6,525 nt of DNA from Tannerella sp. (lineage in GTDB: Bacteria > Bacteroidota > Bacteroidia > Bacteroidales > Tannerellaceae). Shown here one piece after another: positions 1 through 5,871 of this stretch. The notes under the pieces are model-generated. The model searched no databases, was not told the origin of the DNA, and was given only the letters and a program-made list of their open reading frames with translations. The translations under genes were made by a program, and so were the position numbers. The stretch is taken from NCBI GenBank assembly GCA_031267485.1, contig JAIRYY010000171.1, positions 1 to 6,525 on the forward strand, given 5' to 3'. Each line of letters begins with the position of its first letter. The first letter of the stretch is position 1.

Positions 1-1295
1 CCGAGAATGATGAGGTTGTCTTTGTCTCCGTACAGGGTCAGGCCGGACAGTATTTCCGGGCGGTCTTCGATTGCCGCCGTGATTTCGTAATCGGGTTTTA
101 AGGCGCGCAGGCAGAGCGCCGTCCCGTATTTGTTTTCAGGCGTCGGCGTTCCCGTCAGGAAAAGCGTTTTGTCGCTTACGGTTGCGCGTATATCGGAGAA
201 AGTGAAATTCCATGTCCACTCCGGCCTGATTGCGCCGCTTTCGAAACGGTCTTCAAAATCCGGGACGTCCCGGCGGCGGCCGTCCGGTGCGGATTCCCGG
301 GCAGGGATGTTCCCGCCGTCGACGAAACAGGGCCATTTGTCGCCGTTTATGGCCAGTTCCTTCAGGAAAGCCTGGCGGCCGCAGTAGAAGCCTTTCCCCG
401 TCAGATACGCGTGGTAAAGGTAGAACATCCGTCCGTCGGGAGTTTCCACGGCCGTCCCGTGCCCGCACGAGAGAATATCTTCCCCGTCGCCCTGCAGAAT
501 GGGATTGCCCCTGTATTTTTCATACGGGCCTCCGAACGATTTCGAACGGGCGGCGGATACGGCGTAATTGCTGTTTGCGCCGCAGCAGCCGCGAATCGAG
601 TACAGGATGTAACAGTAATCGCCTTTCCGGTAAATGTACTGTCCCTCCATGCCGGCGCCTTCGTCATCTGTTAATAATGTAAAAGGTTCGCCCGTCAACC
701 GAAGCCCGTCGGGCGACAGTTCCGAGCATAGCAGTTCTATCGGCCGCCGGTCGAGGCCGTAGGCTTTCCATGTGACATACAGTTTGTCGCCGTCCCTGAA
801 AACGAACGCGTCGATGGCTTCGGCGCCGTACTCAACCAGGCAGCCTTTATCCTGAAACCCTTTCCTTATATCGTCCGTGGTGGCGACGCCGATACAGGAA
901 ACCCCGTCGGATGCGCGGCGGGCGGTGTAGTACAGGTATATTTTCCCGTTGAGGACGTACAGTTCGGGCGCCCAGAAAGAGGACTTTATCCATTCGGGTG
1001 CGGTTTTGAACGCCGGGCCGACGTAGCGCCAGTCGACTAAATCTTCGGACTCGAAAACGGGATAGTGAGGCGCCCATTCGGACGATGTCCCGGTGGCGTA
1101 ATAGCGGTCTCCCACGCGTATGACCGTGGGGTCGGCAAAGTCGCCCGGTATGACCGGACGGTCAAACTGCTGCGCCGGCAGACGGGCGCTCAGCGACAGC
1201 AACAGAAACAGTATGGCCCAAACGGCCGGAGACAGGTGCGGATTGCCCGATAATAAGCGGCGGGCGAAAAGCGAAAGGAGCGATTTCAGATGCAT
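1..1295 (-). CDS. Exported glycoside hydrolase family 43 enzyme with C-terminal beta-sandwich domain (3' end beyond window)
   Basis: The frame opens with ATG at 1295 and stays open for 431 codons to the left edge, so the C-terminus is missing. Residues 24-41 form a hydrophobic stretch ending in LPAQQ, a likely signal peptide, so export to the periplasm or outer surface is expected. The five-bladed propeller of GH43 is shown by the expected acidic triad: D55 in GDFADPTV (catalytic base), D162 in EAIDAFVF (pKa modulator) and E217 in GAGMEGQY (general acid). WAPEL at 108-112, FGGPYEKYRGNPIL at 254-267 and CGHGTAVETPDGR at 277-289 (H279, the usual metal-site histidine) also fit. From about residue 345 (DFEDRFESG, then PEWTW) a concanavalin-like sandwich of the type attached to beta-xylosidases begins. 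GH43 members hydrolyse arabinose-, xylose- or galactose-containing glycans; I cannot assign the subfamily or substrate. It is separated from the glmS operon by a hairpin and a repeat array, so it is probably its own transcription unit. Confidence 0.93.
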   Translation of the reverse strand, partial: MHLKSLLSLFARRLLSGNPHLSPAVWAILFLLLSLSARLPAQQFDRPVIPGDFADPTVIRVGDRYYATGTSSEWAPHYPVFESEDLVDWRYVGPAFKTAPEWIKSSFWAPELYVLNGKIYLYYTARRASDGVSCIGVATTDDIRKGFQDKGCLVEYGAEAIDAFVFRDGDKLYVTWKAYGLDRRPIELLCSELSPDGLRLTGEPFTLLTDDEGAGMEGQYIYRKGDYCYILYSIRGCCGANSNYAVSAARSKSFGGPYEKYRGNPILQGDGEDILSCGHGTAVETPDGRMFYLYHAYLTGKGFYCGRQAFLKELAINGDKWPCFVDGGNIPARESAPDGRRRDVPDFEDRFESGAIRPEWTWNFTFSDIRATVSDKTLFLTGTPTPENKYGTALCLRALKPDYEITAAIEDRPEILSGLTLYGDKDNLIIL

Positions 1296-1323
1296 ATTCT
1301 TGCGTATTAATTGTATTTTGGCA

Positions 1324-1331
1324 CAAAAATA
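1324..1331 (-). promoter_or_regulatory. Candidate Bacteroidetes -7 box for the GH43 gene
   Basis: On the minus strand this reads TATTTTTG, an exact match to the TAnnTTTG -7 element used by the Bacteroidetes primary sigma factor. It ends 28 bases before the GH43 ATG at 1295, giving a short A/T-rich leader. I see no clear TTTG -33 box at the expected spacing, and the region is AT-rich, so a chance match is possible. The start codon has no Shine-Dalgarno site, which is normal for this phylum. Confidence 0.4.
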
Positions 1332-1446
1332 ATCCTTTTTATTGAAATATCAGGCTCTATAATATTTTTTGCGGGTAAGTGGCTGATATGACCCGGCAAA
1401 CCCCCGTCATTTGCGAGCCCGGACGGTTGTCTGGCGGCCGCCTGTG

Positions 1447-1520
1447 CCTGGATTGCTTCGTGCCTCGCAATGACGGTTGTTCTGTCGTCATTGCGAGGAG
1501 GAACGACGAAGCAATCCAGG
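1447..1520. repeat. Palindromic unit A, long hairpin
   Basis: The left arm 1447-1475 and right arm 1486-1520 pair over 28 bp without mismatch: 15 bp (cctggattgcttcgt) plus 13 bp (cctcgcaatgacg), interrupted by an internal loop of 1 base against 7 (aggaacg). The terminal loop is the ten bases gttgttctgt (1476-1485). Weaker complementarity continues outward on the same centre: 1422-1431 (gacggttgtc) matches 1536-1545 (gacaaccgtc) perfectly, so the full imperfect palindrome spans about 124 bp. Confidence 0.9.
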
Positions 1521-1558
1521 CGCAGGCGACAACAGGACAACCGTCTTTGCCGTATGCG

Positions 1559-1634
1559 CCTGGATTGCTTCACTGCGTTCGCAATGACGGTTGTTCTGTC
1601 GTCATTGCGAGGAGGAACGACGAAGCAATCCGGG
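1559..1634. repeat. Palindromic unit B, second hairpin copy
   Basis: The left outer arm 1559-1571 pairs with 1622-1634 (13 bp, one G-T wobble) and the inner arm 1580-1589 pairs with 1600-1609 (10 bp). Between them is an internal loop of 8 against 12 bases. The terminal loop 1590-1599 is identical to that of unit A. The 53 bases 1579-1631 are identical to 1465-1517 of unit A, whereas the left arms differ in their middle (gtgcc against actgcgt), so the two copies share a recent origin or have been converted. Confidence 0.88.
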
Positions 1635-1762
1635 TGCAGGCGACAACCCGGATTGCTTCGGGCTGCGCCCTCGCTGGTGACGGCGACTTTCGAGACTGTC
1701 ATGTATTCGGCAAATGTATCATTTATTTTTAGACGAATCCTAAGGGTCGGTTTTCAAAATCG

Positions 1763-1804
1763 AAAGCCCTGCTTCGTCCCTTATGGGTAACGAAGCGGGG
1801 CTTT
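1763..1804 (-). terminator. Strong intrinsic terminator hairpin after the glmS operon
   Basis: The arms 1763-1777 (aaagccctgcttcgt) and 1790-1804 (acgaagcggggcttt) form a 15-bp stem with one G-T wobble. Inside the loop, ccc (1778-1780) and ggg (1785-1787) can add three more pairs. Read from the minus strand, the stem ends in ggcttt followed by cgatttt, a broken U-tract. Read from the plus strand it ends in ggcttttac, so it may act in both directions. It lies about 180 bases after the glmS stop and is the first strong candidate end for that operon. Confidence 0.75.
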
Positions 1805-1861
1805 TACTTCTGTCCGAATTTTATCAGTGTCGCCGTGCCGGGGATTTTTTTACTTCCGTAT

Positions 1862-1975
1862 TCAGGCTAGCTGTGTCTTTAATTCCTCAATGACCTTTTC
1901 CTTTTCTTCAAGGGCTTTTTTTGCCTGGGCGTTCTCCCGTTCCCTGACTCGAAAATCACTTTCCGCGCACGTCAT
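1862..1975 (-). pseudogene. 37-codon coiled-coil reading frame, possible tail of a lost gene
   Basis: A frame from ATG 1975 to TGA 1862 starts 11 bases after the glmS stop codon. The first residues (MTCAESDF) look unremarkable. From residue 11 the sequence is a charged helix with heptad spacing (L22, I29, L36 at a positions; L32 at d), including KKALEEKEKVIEELK. Its lysine/glutamate-rich, lower-GC codons differ from the shadow frames around it, which are arginine- and proline-rich. Tails of this kind occur at the C-terminus of Rpn-family PD-(D/E)XK nuclease/transposase proteins in Bacteroidetes; that comparison is from memory. I infer either a remnant of such a gene after deletion of its body, or a small coiled-coil protein co-transcribed with glmS. 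The frame stays open upstream to an ATG at 2116 inside glmS, but that part is only an off-frame reading of glmS. Confidence 0.4.
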
Positions 1976-1986
1976 CCCGGGTTCTC

Positions 1987-3822
1987 TTATTCCACCGTGA
2001 CCGACTTGGCGAGGTTGCGGGGCTGGTCTACGTTGCAGCCGCGCATGACGGCGATGTGGTAGGAGAGCAGCTGGAGGGGGACGATTGCCAACAGCGGGGA
2101 AAGCGCCTCGTGACATTCGGGGATTTCAATGACGTGGTCGGCGAGCCGGGATATTTCTCCGTCGCCTTTGGTCGCGACGGCAATCACTTTTCCCCTGCGC
2201 GCCTTTACTTCCTGGATGTTGCTGATCATCTTCGCGTACGACCGGTCTTTTATCGCGAGCACGAAGACCGGCAGCGTCCCGTCAATCAGGGCAATCGGGC
2301 CGTGTTTCATTTCCGCCGCCGGATATCCCTCGGCGTGGATGTAGGATATTTCTTTTAGCTTGAGCGCGCCTTCGAGCGCGACGGGGAAGAGTATTCCCCG
2401 GCCCAGATAGAGCGCGCTGGTCACATCCTTGTAGACGGCGGCGATTTCCCGGATGCGCTCCTCGCCGCCGAGTATTTCCGTTATCATTTCCGGGACGCTG
2501 ACAAGGCCGCGGATGAGCGTCCGGTAGCTTTCTTCCGTCAGCGTGCGGCGCTTGTAGCCCATGAAGAATGCCATCATGGTGAGCGCCGTTATCTGCGAGG
2601 TAAAAGCCTTGGTGCTTGCCACGCCTATCTCGATGCCGGCATGCGTGTAGACGCCCGCGTCCGTTTCCCTCGATAGCGACGAGCCGGCGACGTTGCATAT
2701 CCCGAGGATGGTCGCCCCGCGGTTTTTCACCATGCGCACGGCCGCCAGCGTGTCGGCCGTTTCGCCGCTCTGCGAAATGGCGATGACCAGGTCGTCCTCG
2801 CCGATTATGGGATTGCGGTAGCGGAACTCGGAGGCGTATTCGACCTCGACGGGGATGCGGGCGTATTCCTCGAACAGGTATTCGCCCGCCAGAGCGGCAT
2901 GCCAGGACGTGCCGCACGCGACCATCACGATGCGCTTCGCCTCGAGCAGGCGGGGCATCACGTCCAGTATCCCGCCGAGGAATATCTTGCTCTGATCCAT
3001 CGATATCCTGCCGCGGAACGTGTCGGCGACGGACGTGGCCTGCTCGTGTATCTCCTTGTGCATGTAATGCCTGAAGTCCCCCTTGGTGATGTTGTCGATG
3101 CCGAGGCTGATGGTTTTTATCTCCGGCGTTTTCGTGTCGTTGTACAGGTCCTTCAGGTCGAGGCCTGCGGTCGAAACGACGGCTACCTCCCCGTCCTTCA
3201 GGTACAGGACGCGGTCGGTATATTCGATGATCGGCGTTGCGTCGGAAGCCAGGAAATATTCGTTTTCCCCCACGCCGATGACAAGTGGGCTGCCGTTCCT
3301 TGCGGCTATCAGTTTGCCGGGTTCCTCCCCGCAGGCAATCACCAGCCCGTAGGCCCCGACGACTTTCGTGAGAGCCAGCCTGACGGCCAGCTCGGCGCTG
3401 ACATGCTGTTCGGTATACGTGTTCTCGATCAGGTTCGCCAGCACTTCCGTATCCGTCTCGCTCGCGAAACGGTATCCCCGGTTTTCCAGCTCCCTCTTCA
3501 GGTGCGTGCAGTTTTCGACAATGCCGTTGTGGACAACGTGAAACTTGCCGTTCATCGACCGGTGCGGATGGGCGTTCACGTCGCTCGGTTCGCCGTGCGT
3601 GGCCCAGCGGGTGTGTCCCATGCCGATAGACCCGGAAATATCCCGGCCTGCGGTCGCTTTCTGCAGGTCTTTTACCCGTCCCCTGCACTTGTATACATTC
3701 GTTTCGCCGTTAAACAGCGCGATGCCTGCCGAATCGTATCCGCGGTATTCCAGGCGCTGCAATCCTTTAATCAATATCGGGTAAGCCGTGCGCTCCCCCA
3801 CATAAGCAACTATTCCACACAT
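1987..3822 (-). CDS. glmS: Glutamine--fructose-6-phosphate aminotransferase (isomerizing), glucosamine-6-phosphate synthase
   Basis: This cytoplasmic enzyme makes glucosamine-6-phosphate and glutamate from fructose-6-phosphate and glutamine, the first committed step to UDP-GlcNAc. The 611 residues match the usual length of about 610. The N-terminal glutaminase domain starts MCGIVAYVGE, with Cys2 as the nucleophile once Met is removed, and carries RWATHG (72-77), HNGIVEN (98-104) and SETDTE (121-126). Two SIS sugar-isomerase domains follow: VACGTSWHAALAGEYLFEEY at 301-320 with ISQSGETADT at 349-358, then KEISYIHAEGYPAAEMKHGP. E491, H507 and K606 correspond to the isomerase residues E488, H504 and K603 of the E. 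coli enzyme. The C-terminus DQPRNLAKSVTVE is canonical, so the enzyme appears intact. The invariant MCGI fixes the start. It is preceded by an A-rich leader (accgaaaaaaaac) and no Shine-Dalgarno site. Only 18 bases separate it from the upstream gene, leaving no room for a glmS ribozyme. Confidence 0.98.
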   Translation of the reverse strand: MCGIVAYVGERTAYPILIKGLQRLEYRGYDSAGIALFNGETNVYKCRGRVKDLQKATAGRDISGSIGMGHTRWATHGEPSDVNAHPHRSMNGKFHVVHNGIVENCTHLKRELENRGYRFASETDTEVLANLIENTYTEQHVSAELAVRLALTKVVGAYGLVIACGEEPGKLIAARNGSPLVIGVGENEYFLASDATPIIEYTDRVLYLKDGEVAVVSTAGLDLKDLYNDTKTPEIKTISLGIDNITKGDFRHYMHKEIHEQATSVADTFRGRISMDQSKIFLGGILDVMPRLLEAKRIVMVACGTSWHAALAGEYLFEEYARIPVEVEYASEFRYRNPIIGEDDLVIAISQSGETADTLAAVRMVKNRGATILGICNVAGSSLSRETDAGVYTHAGIEIGVASTKAFTSQITALTMMAFFMGYKRRTLTEESYRTLIRGLVSVPEMITEILGGEERIREIAAVYKDVTSALYLGRGILFPVALEGALKLKEISYIHAEGYPAAEMKHGPIALIDGTLPVFVLAIKDRSYAKMISNIQEVKARRGKVIAVATKGDGEISRLADHVIEIPECHEALSPLLAIVPLQLLSYHIAVMRGCNVDQPRNLAKSVTVE

Positions 3823-3840
3823 GTTTTTTTTCGGTTTAAT

Positions 3841-5859
3841 TCAACATCCGTTAAGTTTTGCCATCACGGTATCCGCCGACCGGCTCTTTTTTTCAATATG
3901 TTCGAGAATCTCCGTTACGGCCGGATGACTCGTAAATTCGCCGCGGACGTTTTCGAAATCGGAAATCCTCGTCCTGTCCCTCCCGTCGATACCGAATCCG
4001 GTCTGCGATTTCAGGGTAAACTCCTTTTTGGCATCCTCGTAAATCATCCGGTCAAGTTTGACCACCGCCTCTTTCCATTTCCCGACAAAGGCCGCCAGCT
4101 GTCCGGCGGAAACGCTTTCCACATCAATCCCTTCCTCGGATTTAAGCCTTGAGGCAATCCAGTTCCACGACCACCGGAGGTAATGACCGTTCCATTCATG
4201 AAATATCCCGTTTATTTCGCCGAGCGACGTGACCGTGCCGTTTTCTATCCCCTCAATCAGCCGGACCACCCGGTCTTTCGGCGCCAGCAGCCCCGCCATG
4301 TCAATCCATTCGCCCGTCCCCTCATGTTCGCCGCCGGGCAAATCCCGCCCGTCCCCGCCGTCGTCGAACGCAATCACTCTCCGCATCTCCTCCTCGCCGG
4401 AAAACTCCGCGGTTTCAAGTTTCTTCACCAGTCCGCTTCCGAGAAATTTGGTGATGGCCAGCCGATACAGGGAAAGCCCCTTCTCGAGCGCCCTGTTCGT
4501 CATCTTAACGCTGTTGTACATGTAATAGTCGGAAGCCGGCCCGGATATCTTCTTGAGATTTTCCAGCACCTCGGCGCCCCGGATGATTTTCCGGACGGAA
4601 TAGGGGCTTAGCAGGTTGAAAACAACGCAGTCCAGCAGCCTGTCGTCCTTGCGCCGGTCGCGTTTCGGCCATTTCTGAGCGTCGCGTATCGTCCCGATGC
4701 TGCGCAGGTTGACGCCCGGCGCGAGGAAACTCTCGTTCGAGTTTTCCACCAGATAGGAAAAAGGCAGGTCGGACGTGTCCGTGTTGCGGTAATGGCGGCC
4801 CATGACCAGCGAAAACGCCCCTATCTTTGCCGGCCAGAGAATGTACGAATCGCTCGCCGTCTTGCTGCCGCGCTCCACAATGCCCTGGTGAATGGGCCCG
4901 AGCTTGTACATGTGATTGCTCTGATTGGAGCCGCTTCCCGCATTCAGGAAAGAGAAATAGGCGGCAATCAGCAGCGTGGACTTGTGGTGCGAAACCGTAT
5001 ACGGCCCGGCAAAGACGGAGCACGCCTCGCCGTGAAAGCCCTGGCAGTTGGCGAAAAACACGGAGTTCTCCGCCGAATACTGTTTGCCGAGTATCGTCCC
5101 CTGCCCGACAAAACAGTTGTTGACAACCGACGATTCGCTGATCGTGCAGCCGCTCGCCGTGATAAAATTCTCGGCGATAACGCCCGAACCGATATACGAC
5201 GGATCTTTCTCCGAACTGTTGACGCTCCCGTTGTTCAGCCGGTAAATCCCCTCAATCTTCGCGTAAGGGCCGATGTACACGTTAAGCAGCGTGCGGCAGT
5301 TGAGCAAATGCGCCCCCTCCTCGATCACCCCCCTGCCGGAACGGATGCCGGCCGTATAACCGTCAATCATGCCGGTCAGTTTGCCTATCAGCTCCGGCCG
5401 GTGGCGGTAAAAGGCAATCAGATACGCCGTGTGGGCGGACAGCTCGTTGTAAACCGGTATCTCGCGTCCTCCCGTCTCATTGAGGACGGCCACCCGGACG
5501 CCGTTCCCAAAACACGACTCGCCGTCGACCGTAAGCGTGTCGATACTCTCAATCAGCACATTCCTGCAGATATGATAATTCGCGATATAGTTTTTAATCT
5601 GGTTGATATAAACGTCATCGTCGACCGTGCAGTTGTGAATCGTGGCGTTATATATCCCCGAATACCGCTCAATCCCCCCGCAGAAAGTAATCCTGCGCCT
5701 GAACACGCCAAGGCGGATATCGCCCGAAAACGTCACATTCCGGACATGTCCGGCAATGAACCCCTCCCGGACTTTAACCCTCGACCAGTCCTCGCAAAAA
5801 CAGCCGTTCGCCAGCAGTTCCGCCCTTTCCGCAGAAGAAATGTCACGATATCCGTTCAT
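3841..5859 (-). CDS. DUF4954-type protein, left-handed beta-helix with C-terminal helical domain
   Basis: The 672-residue protein resembles the uncharacterised DUF4954 family of Bacteroidetes (family named from memory). Residues about 35-125 and 170-290 have the short hydrophobic-glycine periodicity of a left-handed beta-helix (YIGPYAKIEG, YIGSGVIAEN, TISESSVVNNCFVGQGTILG), the fold of sugar nucleotidyl- and acyltransferases such as GlmU and LpxA. The most distinctive block, about 286-400, contains histidine- and asparagine-rich motifs: YTVSHHKSTLL, SNQSNHMYKLGPIHQG, LVMGRHYRNTDTSDLPFSYL. It is the best candidate for an active or binding site. Residues about 405-672 are mainly helical, with a Gly/Asp-rich insert at 499-516. 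No signal peptide or membrane segment is seen, so it is probably cytoplasmic. ATG 5859 follows the yfhO-like stop by 12 bases, and its own stop lies 18 bases before glmS, so co-transcription is likely. The activity is unknown. A role in amino-sugar or envelope-sugar metabolism is inference from fold and neighbours only. Confidence 0.85.
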   Translation of the reverse strand: MNGYRDISSAERAELLANGCFCEDWSRVKVREGFIAGHVRNVTFSGDIRLGVFRRRITFCGGIERYSGIYNATIHNCTVDDDVYINQIKNYIANYHICRNVLIESIDTLTVDGESCFGNGVRVAVLNETGGREIPVYNELSAHTAYLIAFYRHRPELIGKLTGMIDGYTAGIRSGRGVIEEGAHLLNCRTLLNVYIGPYAKIEGIYRLNNGSVNSSEKDPSYIGSGVIAENFITASGCTISESSVVNNCFVGQGTILGKQYSAENSVFFANCQGFHGEACSVFAGPYTVSHHKSTLLIAAYFSFLNAGSGSNQSNHMYKLGPIHQGIVERGSKTASDSYILWPAKIGAFSLVMGRHYRNTDTSDLPFSYLVENSNESFLAPGVNLRSIGTIRDAQKWPKRDRRKDDRLLDCVVFNLLSPYSVRKIIRGAEVLENLKKISGPASDYYMYNSVKMTNRALEKGLSLYRLAITKFLGSGLVKKLETAEFSGEEEMRRVIAFDDGGDGRDLPGGEHEGTGEWIDMAGLLAPKDRVVRLIEGIENGTVTSLGEINGIFHEWNGHYLRWSWNWIASRLKSEEGIDVESVSAGQLAAFVGKWKEAVVKLDRMIYEDAKKEFTLKSQTGFGIDGRDRTRISDFENVRGEFTSHPAVTEILEHIEKKSRSADTVMAKLNGC

Positions 5860-5871
5860 CTTTATTATTAT

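Larger units (their letters stand above)
1405..1683. repeat. Array of REP/MITE-like palindromes: two full units and two half units
   Basis: A conserved arm of the form cgtcattgcgag...gaagcaatcc and its reverse complement alternate through this stretch. The order is a degenerate right half at 1405-1417 (cgtcatttgcgag), a complete hairpin at 1447-1520, a complete hairpin at 1559-1634, and a decayed left half at 1647-1683 (cccggattgcttcg, then tcgctggtgacgg). Any left arm can pair with any right arm, so a transcript could fold in several ways. From memory, related cattgcgag...gaagcaatcc palindromes are scattered through intergenic DNA of many unrelated bacteria. This makes a mobile or RAYT-like origin plausible, but no transposase is visible in the window. 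Confidence 0.88.
1296..1861. other. 566-bp intergenic region between the glmS operon and GH43
   Basis: No convincing protein gene is found here. In order it holds the GH43 leader and promoter candidate (1296-1331), an AT-rich spacer (to about 1400), a palindromic repeat array (1405-1683), a spacer with nothing recognisable (1684-1762), the terminator hairpin (1763-1804), and a short stretch (1805-1861) in which I see nothing. The reading frames of about 105-130 codons crossing the array on both strands are translations of the repeats and have no protein-like character. Confidence 0.8.

Noticed and set aside
130..1332. Several short frames on both strands within the GH43 gene
   Set aside because: All overlap the GH43 frame, which carries the full catalytic triad and is open for 431 codons to the edge.
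1405..1683. CRISPR array
   Set aside because: The repeats are inverted arms of hairpins, with only two full copies and no unique spacers of constant size, and no cas genes are visible.
1307..1790. Frames of 106-131 codons on both strands across the repeat array
   Set aside because: They are translations of the palindromic repeats, with internally repeated peptides such as DCFVVPPRNDDRTTVIA, and have no independent coding evidence.
2282..3688. 468-codon minus-strand frame within glmS
   Set aside because: It is an off-frame reading of glmS, rich in Arg, Gly and Pro, with no motif; the glmS frame is intact and complete.
3823..3840. glmS ribozyme or riboswitch upstream of glmS
   Set aside because: Only 18 bases separate the glmS start from the preceding stop codon, which is too short for any such element.
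2899..4152. Long plus-strand frame of 417 codons opposite glmS and the end of the DUF4954-type gene
   Set aside because: It is antisense to two clearly recognised genes in GC-rich DNA, crosses their boundary, and its translation has no recognisable motif.
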